DNA of 64,000 bases, taken from an uncultured Clostridium sp. (lineage in GTDB: Bacteria > Bacillota > Clostridia > TANB77 > CAG-508). This document shows, piece by piece, positions 44,490-53,868 of the stretch. Each line of letters starts with the position of its first letter. Position 1 is the stretch's first letter. The stretch covers positions 1-64,000 of the forward strand of contig USGK01000003.1 in the NCBI GenBank assembly GCA_900554175.1. The letters run 5' to 3'. The notes below the pieces were generated by a model, which searched no databases, had not been told where the DNA came from, and saw only the letters and a list, made by a program, of their open reading frames with translations. Both the position numbers and the translations under genes were made by a program.

Positions 44490-45448
44490 TTTATTTCCTC
44501 CAAAATAATATTTATATTATTTTGCATATCTGCCAAGCCATCAATCCATATTATTTCTTTATTTTTTCTAAACCAAGTTAATTGACGTTTAGCATATCTT
44601 CTTGTTTCTTGTTTTATCTTTTCTTTCATTTCTTTATAACATATCTTTTCGTTTTCTTTAATATAACTATCAGCTCTATTTTCTTCAATTTTTCTTAAAT
44701 ATTCAACAACTTCTTTATATCCTATTGCCTGCATAGCTGTTGGAAATTTATCGCATTTTTTTAAAATTGATTCTACTTCTTCTATCAATCCTTGTTCTAG
44801 CATAATATCTACTCTTCTATTAATTCTGTCATATAATATTTCTCTTTTAATATCTATTGCAAATACTTTATAGTCATATTTAGGTTCATTTTTTCTAGAT
44901 TCCGCTTCTTGTTCCGTTTTAGTTTTTCCTGTTGAATTATATATTTCTAGAATTCTTATAATCCTTTTTTTATCATTAGGACTTATTTTCTCACAAGCTT
45001 CTTTATCTATTTTCATTGCTTTTTCATATAGCATTTTTAAGCCTGTTTCTGTCATAGCTATTTTTTCTTGTTCTTTTCTAAATTCCTCATCATATTCAAT
45101 TTCATTGTATTCTATATTATAAATTAAACTATCTGCATATAGGCCTGTCCCGCCAACAACAATTGGAATCTTTCCTTTATTTAATATTTCATCAATTGAT
45201 TTTTCTGCATTTCTTTTATAATCTGCAACAGAAAATCTTTCATTTGGTTCTAAAAAGTCTAACATATAGTGTTTTATTCCTTGCATTTCTTGCACTGTAG
45301 GCTTTGCAGAACCTATATTCATATATTTATATATTTGCATAGAATCACAAGATACTATTTCACCATCTATTTTTTTTGCCAATTCTATTGAAAGTGCAGT
45401 TTTTCCTGATGCAGTTGGTCCAACAATAACTATTACTTTTGGTTTCAT
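44486..45448 (-). CDS. miaA: tRNA dimethylallyltransferase MiaA
   Basis: 320 residues. Adds the isopentenyl group to A37 of tRNAs reading UNN codons. P-loop IVGPTASGKTALSIELA, the DSMQIYKYMNIGSAKPT block, GGTGLYADSLIYN and the C-terminal RRYAKRQLTWFRKN. A second tRNA position-37 enzyme alongside mtaB. Confidence 0.96.
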   Translation of the reverse strand: MKPKVIVIVGPTASGKTALSIELAKKIDGEIVSCDSMQIYKYMNIGSAKPTVQEMQGIKHYMLDFLEPNERFSVADYKRNAEKSIDEILNKGKIPIVVGGTGLYADSLIYNIEYNEIEYDEEFRKEQEKIAMTETGLKMLYEKAMKIDKEACEKISPNDKKRIIRILEIYNSTGKTKTEQEAESRKNEPKYDYKVFAIDIKREILYDRINRRVDIMLEQGLIEEVESILKKCDKFPTAMQAIGYKEVVEYLRKIEENRADSYIKENEKICYKEMKEKIKQETRRYAKRQLTWFRKNKEIIWIDGLADMQNNINIILEEIN

Positions 45449-45487
45449 TTTTTGTAGATGCTAGCAAAAGCTGCACCCTCTCCTTTC

Positions 45488-45916
45488 TTATTTTTTATAT
45501 AAATTTAATATTCCGTTTTGTATATCTTTAAAGTAAAAAATTTCAATTATTAATATTACAATAAATATTATAGTCATTACAGTTATTCTCTTTTTAAATA
45601 TTTTGTCGTCAATTTGTTCAGAATTTAAGTTTCCTATTTGAATTGCTAAATATGGCATTACTATAAAGCCATTAAGTGGTATAAAAAGAAATTCAATTAT
45701 TCTTCTTACTGGAGCAATCATATTTTTATTTGGATATTGAACTCCACTAGACGATATATTAAAAATTATTGTTGTTATAATAGTTAATATAATTAAATTT
45801 ATTACAATATACTTAATTTTTATATTTTTTTCTTTTATATTTGTTAATGAATTCCATGACCATACAATTAAAACAATCCATAATGCTATCTCAATTAAAT
45901 AAATTATAGTTGCCAT
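45488..45916 (-). CDS. hypothetical membrane protein
   Basis: 142 residues from the ATG five bases after GGAGG; the upstream extension overlaps mutL. Four predicted membrane helices: near 5-22, 35-53, 70-95 and 115-135. No recognised motif. It lies between mutL and miaA, closely spaced, probably in one transcript. Confidence 0.6.
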   Translation of the reverse strand: MATIIYLIEIALWIVLIVWSWNSLTNIKEKNIKIKYIVINLIILTIITTIIFNISSSGVQYPNKNMIAPVRRIIEFLFIPLNGFIVMPYLAIQIGNLNSEQIDDKIFKKRITVMTIIFIVILIIEIFYFKDIQNGILNLYKK

Positions 45917-45932
45917 ATATTCCTCCACAAAA

Positions 45933-48308
45933 CTATTTTCTCTCAAATTTTCTTTCTATGTCATATTTAGACATTTTTATAACCGTTGGTCTACCATGTG
46001 GACAAGAAAATGGATTTTGAAGTTTTAGAAGTTCATTCATTAGACTGTCTACTTCTTCTTTTGTTAAAACCATATTTGCTTTTACTGCAGCTTTGCATGC
46101 GACAGTTGCTATAAATTTTTCTTCTTTTTCTTGTTTTGCTGTTCTTGCAACTGTGTTTATTTCATCTAAAGTTTCCATAAATAATTCTTTTGTATCAAGA
46201 TCTATACAAATATCTGGAACACCTGATAATTTTATAGTATTTTCTCCGAATTCTTCTAAAATAAATCCAGCTTTTTCAAACATTTCAAAATTATCTTTTG
46301 CTATTCCCATCTCTTTATGTGTAAGTGTAATTATGTCTGGCAATAATAACAGTTGTGAATTATTTTTATTGCCACTATAGAAATTTTTCTTAACCTTTTC
46401 ATACATTATTCTCTCATGTGCTGCGTGTTGATCCATTATATACAATTCTTTATCCATTTCTAAAATAATATATGTATTAAACGCTATGCCTATAAATTTA
46501 TATATTGGTTTATTGTATTCTTCCATATTTTCAAACATTGAAATATTATTATTATCTATCTCTTTGTCAATTTTGTATACATCTTCTGGTTCTGATTTTG
46601 TTTCTTTTCTTCCCCCATATGGTTCTTTACCAAATAACTGCTTGTACATTTCTTCAAATGATATTTTTTCTTTGCTTTCTGTTTTTTCATTCTTTGAAAT
46701 CTCTTCATTTAAATTAGTTTCTGTTTTTTCGCAAGTATTTTTACTATCAACATCTTCAATTTTATCATTTATTGATTCTTTCTCTTCAAATTCTTTGTTA
46801 TTTCCTTGATTTTTAGTTGCTTTTTCATCATTTTCAGGTTCTTCTTGTTTATTTTCAGAATCATTATCTTCAAATACTATAGGTATTACCTTTTCTTGTT
46901 CATTTGATTTATCTATAACATATTCTTGTATTTCTTCTTCATTTTTTTCTTCTGATTTATTTTTTTCATTTTTAAGTTCAATATTAATATTTTCTTGGAT
47001 TTCACTTTCTTTATTTTTTTCTTCATTTTGTTTTTTAATATATATATCCTTTAAAATATTTTGTGTATTTGTTTCTTCTATATTTATATCACTATTATTT
47101 CTGCCAAATAAATCAGAGTTTAACGTTTCTTCTTCCGATAACGCCCTTAGTCCTTTAGGTATTTCATTTTCTAAACTATCTGTATTATCATCTTTCTCTT
47201 CTTCATTTTCTTTTCTTTTAAATAATCCTGTTATTCCTCTTGCAAAACTTGATTGAACTTTAAATGCATCTTTTGAAGCTACATTTGCTTCTCTTGTTTT
47301 TTCTCTATCAGATATCAAGTTTGCCTTTAAAAGTGTATCTTTTACAGCATGATACATTGCTTTAAAAATTACATCTTCATTCTCAAACCTTACTTCAAGC
47401 TTTGCTGGATGCACATTCACATCTACTTTATTAGGATTCATCTCAATATTTAGAATTATAAATCCAAATTTTCCTATTGGAATTAATCCTTTAAATGCCT
47501 GTTCAGCAGCAGCTGTTAGAGTTTTATCTTTTACATATCTTTTATTTACAAAAAAGATTTGATTTGATCTATTTGATCTTGCTATTGCTGGTTTTCCTAT
47601 TACTCCACTTATTTTTATATCTTCATATTCAGATGAAACTTGTAAAACTTCTTCAGTAACTTGTTTTCCATATATGCTGTAAATTACATTTTTAAGTTCT
47701 CCACTACCATTCGTTTGTAAAATTGTTTTATTACTGTTTATTAGTTTTATTGCAATTTCAGGATGTACTAATGCAATTCTTGTCATTACATCTTCTATGT
47801 ATCCACTTTCTGTATAATCCTTTTTTAAAAATTTATATCTAACAGGTGTATTAAAAAATAAGTTTCTTACAGTAATGCTAGTTCCCTTACTACAGCCCTC
47901 ATCTTCTATCGCTAGAACATCTCCACCTTCTACAACTATTTTTGTTCCTATTTGTTCTTCTTCAGTTTTTGTTACAAGTTCTACTGTTGCAATAGCAGCA
48001 ATACTAGCTAATGCTTCTCCCCTGAATCCCATTGATTTTACATCTTGAAGATCTGCAGCACTTCTTATTTTGCTTGTTGCGTGTCTTTCGAATGCCATCT
48101 CTACATCATCTCTTGCAATTCCTTTTCCATCATCTGAAATTCTTATATATGATATACCTCCATTTTTTATTTCAACTGTTATATTTTTAGCTCCTGCATC
48201 TATTGAGTTTTCTACCATTTCTTTTATAACTGACGCCGGTCTTTCTATAACTTCTCCTGCTGCTATTTTGTTTATTGTTAAATCATCTAATAATACTATA
48301 TTTCCCAT
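45933..48308 (-). CDS. mutL: DNA mismatch repair protein MutL
   Basis: 791 residues. N-terminal GHKL ATPase: IAAGEVIERPASVIKEMVEN, DDGKGI, GFRGEALASI. The middle linker of about 250 residues is very acidic and Glu/Asn/Lys rich, longer than usual. The C-terminal endonuclease domain has DQHAAHERIMYE and the CPHGRP motif near the end, so this is a nicking MutL as in non-Dam Bacillota. mutS is not in the window. Confidence 0.95.
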   Translation of the reverse strand: MGNIVLLDDLTINKIAAGEVIERPASVIKEMVENSIDAGAKNITVEIKNGGISYIRISDDGKGIARDDVEMAFERHATSKIRSAADLQDVKSMGFRGEALASIAAIATVELVTKTEEEQIGTKIVVEGGDVLAIEDEGCSKGTSITVRNLFFNTPVRYKFLKKDYTESGYIEDVMTRIALVHPEIAIKLINSNKTILQTNGSGELKNVIYSIYGKQVTEEVLQVSSEYEDIKISGVIGKPAIARSNRSNQIFFVNKRYVKDKTLTAAAEQAFKGLIPIGKFGFIILNIEMNPNKVDVNVHPAKLEVRFENEDVIFKAMYHAVKDTLLKANLISDREKTREANVASKDAFKVQSSFARGITGLFKRKENEEEKDDNTDSLENEIPKGLRALSEEETLNSDLFGRNNSDINIEETNTQNILKDIYIKKQNEEKNKESEIQENINIELKNEKNKSEEKNEEEIQEYVIDKSNEQEKVIPIVFEDNDSENKQEEPENDEKATKNQGNNKEFEEKESINDKIEDVDSKNTCEKTETNLNEEISKNEKTESKEKISFEEMYKQLFGKEPYGGRKETKSEPEDVYKIDKEIDNNNISMFENMEEYNKPIYKFIGIAFNTYIILEMDKELYIMDQHAAHERIMYEKVKKNFYSGNKNNSQLLLLPDIITLTHKEMGIAKDNFEMFEKAGFILEEFGENTIKLSGVPDICIDLDTKELFMETLDEINTVARTAKQEKEEKFIATVACKAAVKANMVLTKEEVDSLMNELLKLQNPFSCPHGRPTVIKMSKYDIERKFERK

Positions 48309-48618
48309 TTTTTATCTCATTCCTTTTGTAAATATAATTTAATGCAATTATATCATTTTAATCCAGTTTTTGTATAGAGTTTTTTAAAAATTTTTTTAAA
48401 ACACCATTGGTCTATAAAATCATTTATATTTTTATTTTATTAAACTATATATTTATAAGTATTTTTAATATTAGTTTCATTTCTAAATAAAATTCAAACT
48501 AGCTTTTAATAGAAATTCAACAGTAACACTTTTTATAAATTCTCATATTATATATCAAACAAAGGAAAAAAAACAAGATTTTTTGATACTTATAAGGATT
48601 TTGAAAGGTGGTGAAAAC
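48309..48618. other. 310-base intergenic region between divergent mutL and a small Cys-rich gene
   Basis: AT-rich spacer. It holds a TATAAT about 35 bases before mutL without a good -35, and a SigK-like element toward the plus-strand gene, listed separately. I see no RNA gene or conserved structure otherwise. Confidence 0.5.
48526..48552 (+). promoter_or_regulatory. possible SigK/SigE-type promoter
   Basis: AC, 16 bases, CATATTATA, matching the AC / CATANNNTA form of mother-cell sigma factors, 67 bases before the ATG of the Cys/Gly-rich gene. In AT-rich DNA such matches are frequent. Confidence 0.35.
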
Positions 48619-48741
48619 ATGCCAGAAAATAGAGGAGGATGCGGATGCGGATTCGGTTTCGGTGATGACTGTTGCTGGATAATAATTCTTATTATTTTAT
48701 TATGCTGCTGCTGCGGTGGAAATAATAGAGGATGTTGCTAG
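48619..48741 (+). CDS. small cysteine/glycine-rich protein, possible spore coat or YjcZ-like
   Basis: 40 residues after an AAAGGTGG ribosome binding site: Gly/Cys-rich ends (GGCGCGFGFG, GGNNRGCC) flank a hydrophobic helix (WIIILIILLCCCC). Ten cysteines in 40 residues. The layout is like the small YjcZ-type sporulation proteins, but with cysteines added. A possible mother-cell promoter and an intrinsic terminator frame it. Five CGG triplets occur here, all out of phase. Confidence 0.7.
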   Translation: MPENRGGCGCGFGFGDDCCWIIILIILLCCCCGGNNRGCC

Positions 48742-48749
48742 AATAAAAG

Positions 48750-48785
48750 ATTCCCAAATTACTTATAGTAATTTGGGATTTTTTA
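48750..48785 (+). terminator. intrinsic terminator of the Cys/Gly-rich gene
   Basis: Stem CCCAAATTACT/AGTAATTTGGG with a three-base loop and TTTTTT. Nearly identical in sequence to the terminator at 49104. Confidence 0.85.
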
Positions 48786-48919
48786 TTTAAAAATACTTTT
48801 ATTTCATAAATTAAAACTATATATTTTTTGTATTTATTCTCTTCAATTTTATTGATATTACCAAACTTTTCAAATGTAATTATTTATGATATAATTTTAT
48901 AAAAAGAAAGGAGAAAAAT

Positions 48920-49099
48920 ATGAACAAATTAAATAAAATATTTTTAATTATAATTATTATTCTTGTAATATCATTAATAATTATGACTACTTGCTTCTTT
49001 AATATGAAAAAAGTTGCTCTTTATAACTATTCCTTATATAAAAATTCGGAGGAACATGTCACTCAACTGGAAACAGAACTAAATACTCTAGTAAAATAA
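48920..49099 (+). CDS. small single-helix membrane protein, hypothetical
   Basis: 59 residues after AAAGGAG: a basic start, one hydrophobic helix (IFLIIIIILVISLIIM), then a short hydrophilic tail ending in LETELNTLVK. No family recognised. TATAAT at 48890-48895 with a weak -35 precedes it, and a terminator follows. Confidence 0.55.
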   Translation: MNKLNKIFLIIIIILVISLIIMTTCFFNMKKVALYNYSLYKNSEEHVTQLETELNTLVK

Positions 49100-49103
49100 A
49101 AAG

Positions 49104-49145
49104 ATTCCCAAATTACTTATTATTGTAATTTGGGATGTTTTTATT
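49104..49145. terminator. terminator between the small membrane-protein gene and the Dlt-like operon
   Basis: Stem CCCAAATTAC/GTAATTTGGG followed by T-rich sequence on plus; it also lies just beyond the stop of the convergent minus-strand operon and may serve both. Confidence 0.8.
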
Positions 49146-49156
49146 TAAAATATTTT

Positions 49157-50233
49157 CTATTCTATATTTTTCATTTGTTTTTGTTCATCATATTTTAATA
49201 AATCTTCATTCCAGTTTTGGAAATTTGCGTCCTCCTTGTGACTTTCTAAATTATAATTTTGTTTCAAATAATTACTTAAAAAATCAGCAACTTTTTTTGC
49301 TCCGTATATATTTAAATGATCCCCACCATCTTGTGTGTCTTCTTGCCAGTCAATTTTTACGGAATCTTCATAATTCAAATCAATAAATTTAACTTCATTG
49401 TCTTTTGCCAATCCTTCTATTATTTCATGTCGTTTATTACTCCATACCTTAGGTTCTGGCATTTTTAAAAATATTAATTCCGCATTATTTTCCTTACAAA
49501 ACTCAATCATTTTTTCTATTTTTGCTTTAGTTTCATCAGGCATTTTTTCAATCTCTTCTTCTAAAACCTCATCACTAAGTTCATCTTCTTTTGATAGTTT
49601 ATTATTAACTTTACCTGAATATTTTTTATGCTTATTTTCTAATAAATACCCTTTATATGTATATTCATTTTTATTTATAAATTTTCTAAGATCGCTTTCT
49701 TCCAAGCTAGACCATCTTGAATGATATCTTAATATTGGGAATATACAACTTAATTTTTCAAAATTTGACATACCATAATCACTATCATTTATCATTTCTA
49801 TTTTATTTTTACTAAGTTTTAAAGGGTCTATTGCATTTCTTGTACCTAATTCATCATTAGCAGTTTTTCTAGAAAAAGCTTCACCGATTTCTAAGAAAAC
49901 TATTTTAGGTTTTTGAGTTCTAAAAGCTTCTCTTATGTAATAATATGATGACCACATTTTTTGACGAGGTGTAGAAAAACAATATCCTGTTATCCCTGTC
50001 TTTTCGTATATTTCCATCGGTGAAATTCCTGTATATATACAAGAATTTCCAACATACAAGACATCAATCGAATTTTCTTTTTCTTTATAAAATTCTATTA
50101 TAGCATATGATTGAAACCATTCCTTTATTGTACCTACTGGATTAAAAAATTTACCCAATATACAAAAGACAAGAAAAAATATGCCTAAAAATATGCCTGC
50201 TTTTAATGTTTTTATTATTAAATCCTTCTTCAT
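49157..50233 (-). CDS. SGNH/DltD-like acyltransfer protein
   Basis: 358 residues. N-terminal membrane helix (ILGIFFLVFCILGKF region, residues 12-30), then an extracellular SGNH-type domain: catalytic block DVLYVGNSCIYTGISPMEIY (Ser in GNS) and the DxxH block GGDHLNIYGAKKVADFL. Last gene of an operon with an MBOAT, an acyl carrier protein and an adenylation enzyme, as DltD is in dlt operons. It probably finishes transfer of the acyl or aminoacyl group to a surface polymer. Confidence 0.75.
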   Translation of the reverse strand: MKKDLIIKTLKAGIFLGIFFLVFCILGKFFNPVGTIKEWFQSYAIIEFYKEKENSIDVLYVGNSCIYTGISPMEIYEKTGITGYCFSTPRQKMWSSYYYIREAFRTQKPKIVFLEIGEAFSRKTANDELGTRNAIDPLKLSKNKIEMINDSDYGMSNFEKLSCIFPILRYHSRWSSLEESDLRKFINKNEYTYKGYLLENKHKKYSGKVNNKLSKEDELSDEVLEEEIEKMPDETKAKIEKMIEFCKENNAELIFLKMPEPKVWSNKRHEIIEGLAKDNEVKFIDLNYEDSVKIDWQEDTQDGGDHLNIYGAKKVADFLSNYLKQNYNLESHKEDANFQNWNEDLLKYDEQKQMKNIE

Positions 50234-50265
50234 TAAATTTACCTTCTATTTATTTTTAATTTTTA

Positions 50266-51861
50266 TTAAAATTGTCCATATATAAAACTTTGAATATTAT
50301 ACCCTTTTCCATATATTCCAAATATAATTATTATAAAAATTAAAGCATATAATACAATCCATCTAAATATTAAATTTTGTTTAGCTAAAGATTCTCTAAA
50401 TTTTAAACCTTTTTCTTTGTATATGCTAGTTACTAATAATATAATACTTGAAATTACTATTATTGCAATGTCTCCCGGATTTAAGCCTCCAAGCATGAAA
50501 GCTTTTCCATTAAATATATTTTCCAAATTGTGGACATTAAATATTGATTTTACCATTTCAAAAAAAGTTCTTAAATTTTCTGCTCTAAATATTGTCATTC
50601 CTATACATACAAACATATCTGTTCTTAATATTTGAAATAACTTATAACTCCATACTTTGGTATTAATTTTAAAAATCTTTATAATTTTTTCAAATAAAGG
50701 AGCAAATATTTTTCCAAGCATCATTATTACATAATAATATAATCCGTAAACGATATATTTTGCTCCAGCTCCATGCCATATCCCATTACAAAGCCATACA
50801 AATAAAAGTGAGAAAGCTATTGGAACTAATTTAGATAAATATGTATCTTTAAATATTTTTTTAGAAACATTTGTAACTTTTACCGATGCTTTTGAAAGTG
50901 AAACTGGGTAAAAAACATAATCTTTAAGCCAGGTTCCAAGTGTAATGTTCCATCTTCTCCAAAATTCGTCAATTGATCTTGCAAAAAATGGTCTTTCAAA
51001 GTTTTGATCTAAATGTATATCAAAAATTTCTGCTGCTCCTCTTACAATATCAATTCCACCAGAAAATTCTGCATATATTTGAAGTGTGTATGCTAAAGCA
51101 CCTAAAACTATAATTGGTCCTGAGTATGCAGTATAATTATTAAATACTTCGTTTGCATACATTGCTACTCTATCTGCTATTACCATCTTCTTAAAAAATC
51201 CCCATAGCATTAGTTGAGTTCCAAAACAAATATTTTTATATGTAATTTCATGTGGTTCATACAAATTATTAGCTAATTTATCATATCTTCCAATTGGACC
51301 TTCTACAAGTTGTGGAAAGAATGCTAAGAACAATGCAACTCTTCCTATGTTTTTATCTGCTTTTATTTTTCCTCTATACACATCAACAATATAGCTTATT
51401 GCCTGAAGTGTATAATAAGATATTCCAAGTGGTAAAATAAATTCTTTAAGTGGTATATTAAACTCTATATGCAAAATTTTAAATAATGAATTTATACCTT
51501 CTCCGATAAATCCAGAATATTTAATAAATATGAGTACAGCTAAATTGAGTAGTATTCCAAAAACCAATACTCTTTTTTTATTCTTTTTTGAATCTTGTTT
51601 TATTTTTTTCTTTTTTTCTTTATCATCTATAGTTTTTGATATTTTTTTACATTCATCATCAATCTTTCCAATTTTCAATGCCACTAAATATATTGAAAGA
51701 GTTGTAAAAAGCATACATAAAATTAAATACGTGCTATTAGAAAAGTAAAAAATATAACTAGAAATTAATAATACAAGCCATTTTACTTTTTTGGGTACTA
51801 TTTTGTATATTAAAACTATTCCTAATAAAAATATCAAAAACTCAATTGAATTGATTAACAT
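50266..51861 (-). CDS. MBOAT-family O-acyltransferase (DltB/AlgI-like)
   Basis: 531-residue polytopic membrane protein. The MBOAT signatures FFPQLVEGPIGRYD, YAEFSGGIDIVRGAAEIF, FWRRWNITLGTWLKDYVFYP and the active-site histidine in NGIWHGAGAKYIVYG are clear. A Lys-rich cytoplasmic loop lies at about residues 68-97. Length and motifs are nearer AlgI-type MBOATs than short DltB. It carries the acyl group across or at the membrane from the carrier protein. Confidence 0.85.
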   Translation of the reverse strand: MLINSIEFLIFLLGIVLIYKIVPKKVKWLVLLISSYIFYFSNSTYLILCMLFTTLSIYLVALKIGKIDDECKKISKTIDDKEKKKKIKQDSKKNKKRVLVFGILLNLAVLIFIKYSGFIGEGINSLFKILHIEFNIPLKEFILPLGISYYTLQAISYIVDVYRGKIKADKNIGRVALFLAFFPQLVEGPIGRYDKLANNLYEPHEITYKNICFGTQLMLWGFFKKMVIADRVAMYANEVFNNYTAYSGPIIVLGALAYTLQIYAEFSGGIDIVRGAAEIFDIHLDQNFERPFFARSIDEFWRRWNITLGTWLKDYVFYPVSLSKASVKVTNVSKKIFKDTYLSKLVPIAFSLLFVWLCNGIWHGAGAKYIVYGLYYYVIMMLGKIFAPLFEKIIKIFKINTKVWSYKLFQILRTDMFVCIGMTIFRAENLRTFFEMVKSIFNVHNLENIFNGKAFMLGGLNPGDIAIIVISSIILLVTSIYKEKGLKFRESLAKQNLIFRWIVLYALIFIIIIFGIYGKGYNIQSFIYGQF

Positions 51862-51882
51862 TTTCTTTTTTCCCTTTCAATA

Positions 51883-52113
51883 TTACTCTTCATCTTGCAA
51901 TTTTTGTATTAATTTATATATATCTTCAGCTGATTCAAAATTTTCAGGAATCAAATCTGATGGTGTAATTTCAATATCAAATTCATCATTTAATTTAGTT
52001 ACTAATGTAACTATATCAAATGAATCTAATATTTCCTCACTTATCAAATTTTTTTCGTTTTCAAAATCAATCCCTGGTTTTACATCTTTTAAAATCTCAA
52101 TTAATTCTTCCAT
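51883..52113 (-). CDS. acyl carrier protein (DltC-like)
   Basis: 76 residues from the ATG after GAAAGGA. The phosphopantetheine serine is in ISEEILDSFDIVTLVTKLND. Acidic, four-helix carrier fold. It lies between the adenylation enzyme and the MBOAT, as dltC does with respect to its partners. Confidence 0.85.
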   Translation of the reverse strand: MEELIEILKDVKPGIDFENEKNLISEEILDSFDIVTLVTKLNDEFDIEITPSDLIPENFESAEDIYKLIQKLQDEE

Positions 52114-52129
52114 AATAATTTTCCTTTCT

Positions 52130-53668
52130 TTATTTATTGTTTTCACTATTTATAGAAATTTGTCCTTTTAATAGTTTTCTATCTATTTTGCCATTACTGT
52201 TATATGGCATTTTTGTAATTTTTACATATTTATTTGGTCTCATATATGGTAAAAGTAAGTTTTCTGCCTTCTTTGCAATTTCAGTTTCTTCGATATCTCC
52301 TTGGTAAAATAATATTATTTGTTGATTTTTTTCATCATAAACACAAGCACATAAAATAATATTTTCTATACTATAAATATTTTTTTCGATTTCTCCAAGT
52401 TCTATTCTATATCCCATATGTTTTATTTGATAATCTTTTCTTGAAATATATATAAGTTCTTCATTTTCGTTATATTTAGCAATATCTCCTGTTTTGTATA
52501 CTATTTCTGGATAATTTTTGTTTATAGGATTTTGAATAAAGGCTTCTTTTGTTTTTTTGATATTTCCAAAATATCCATCTGCTAAAAATGAGCCTCTTAC
52601 TAAAATTTCTCCTACTTCACCTTTTTTTGCTTCTTTTCCATCTTCTTTAATTAAAATAATTCCACAATTGTCACAATGTTTTCCTATAGGAAGTGTTTCA
52701 TCATTTTTAAACTCTCTATCTACTATATAATAAGAACATATATCAGTTGTTTCTGTTGGTCCATAAAGGTTAGCATACATACAATCTGGTAATGCTTTTC
52801 TCCACATATTTAGTTGCTTAATTGGCATTACTTCTCCGGCAAATAATATTTTCTTTAAATCAGGAAGCTGTATATTTTCTAAAGCTCCTAAATTTGCTAC
52901 AATACATAATGCTGAAGGAACCCAATAAATCGTGTTAACTTTTTTCTCTTTCAAAAATTCAAGTAATTTTATAGGGAAAGAGAAAAACATTTTTGGTATA
53001 ATGTATAGAGTCGCTCCTGTATAAATTGTTGTAAATACATCTAAAATAGACATACTGAAATAAAAAGGTGTTTGACTACCAAATATTGTTTTACTATCTA
53101 TTTCGAAGCATTCCTTTACCCAATTCACATATGATATTACTGCTCTATGACTTACAACTGTTCCTTTTGGAATTCCTGTTGAGCCTGATGTAAAAAGAAC
53201 ATACATTGGATCTAAGTCAATTTGCCTTTTTCTTATTTCTTCTAATTTTTCTTGGTTAATATCTCCTTGTTGTAAATCTTCGTATAATAAAACTTTTATT
53301 TCTTTATTATCTAAATTAATCTTTTCCAACTTTGATATATTTTTTTGATCTGTTATTACTATTTTACTCTCTAAAGTTTCTATTATACTTTTGGCTCTTT
53401 CTGCTGGCGATTTTGTATCTATTATTGTATAAAAATTACCACTGTATAATATTCCCATCATTGTTTCTAGACAGTTTATTGTCTTGTCAATAAATATTAC
53501 TATTGGTTCTTTTTCTTTTTTTATATTTTTTATTATGTTTGTTCCAATCTTTTTTGAATTTTTTAAAAATTCACTATATGTTACTTCTTTTTCACTTTCC
53601 CCAAAAATTATTTTCTCTGGAAATTTTCTTTCTGAGTTTTCTAATGCTTGTAATATATTTTTTATCAT
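52130..53668 (-). CDS. adenylation enzyme, DltA-like but with altered substrate pocket
   Basis: 512-residue ANL-family ligase. Motifs A3 LFTSGSTGIPKGT, A5 NLYGPTETTD, A7 YKTGDIAKYN, A8 YQIKHMGYRIELGEIE and A10 NSNGKIDRKLL are all present. In the A4 region the sequence is PFYFSMSILDV, where DltA proteins have PFSFDLSVMD: the aspartate that grips the amino group of D-Ala is Ser here, and the pocket cysteine of FCGEV-type motifs is Ala (LFAGEVMP). It loads the DltC-like carrier, but perhaps not with D-alanine. Confidence 0.8.
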   Translation of the reverse strand: MIKNILQALENSERKFPEKIIFGESEKEVTYSEFLKNSKKIGTNIIKNIKKEKEPIVIFIDKTINCLETMMGILYSGNFYTIIDTKSPAERAKSIIETLESKIVITDQKNISKLEKINLDNKEIKVLLYEDLQQGDINQEKLEEIRKRQIDLDPMYVLFTSGSTGIPKGTVVSHRAVISYVNWVKECFEIDSKTIFGSQTPFYFSMSILDVFTTIYTGATLYIIPKMFFSFPIKLLEFLKEKKVNTIYWVPSALCIVANLGALENIQLPDLKKILFAGEVMPIKQLNMWRKALPDCMYANLYGPTETTDICSYYIVDREFKNDETLPIGKHCDNCGIILIKEDGKEAKKGEVGEILVRGSFLADGYFGNIKKTKEAFIQNPINKNYPEIVYKTGDIAKYNENEELIYISRKDYQIKHMGYRIELGEIEKNIYSIENIILCACVYDEKNQQIILFYQGDIEETEIAKKAENLLLPYMRPNKYVKITKMPYNSNGKIDRKLLKGQISINSENNK

Positions 53669-53708
53669 GGTATTCTAAGCCTTACTTTCTTTTAAATTTT
53701 TCTTTAAT

Positions 53709-53737
53709 ATATTACCATTAAAGATTATATTTTTCAA
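53709..53737 (-). promoter_or_regulatory. promoter of the Dlt-like operon
   Basis: Minus strand TTGAAA, exactly 17 bases, TAATAT, about 40 bases before the adenylation gene. Confidence 0.6.
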
Positions 53738-53824
53738 TAAATTTGTTTAATTTTCATAAAAAATTTACTATTAATTTAAGTACTTTTTAAATTACAAAAT
53801 AGTTTTTTATATACATTTAAAAGA

Positions 53825-53867
53825 AATAAGCTATTATCAAAATAGCCTATCTTGATAATAGCTTATT
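53825..53867 (-). terminator. intrinsic terminator of mreB
   Basis: Stem AATAAGCTATTATCAA and its complement with a T-rich tail on the minus strand, directly after the mreB stop. Confidence 0.85.
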
Positions 53868-53868
53868 A

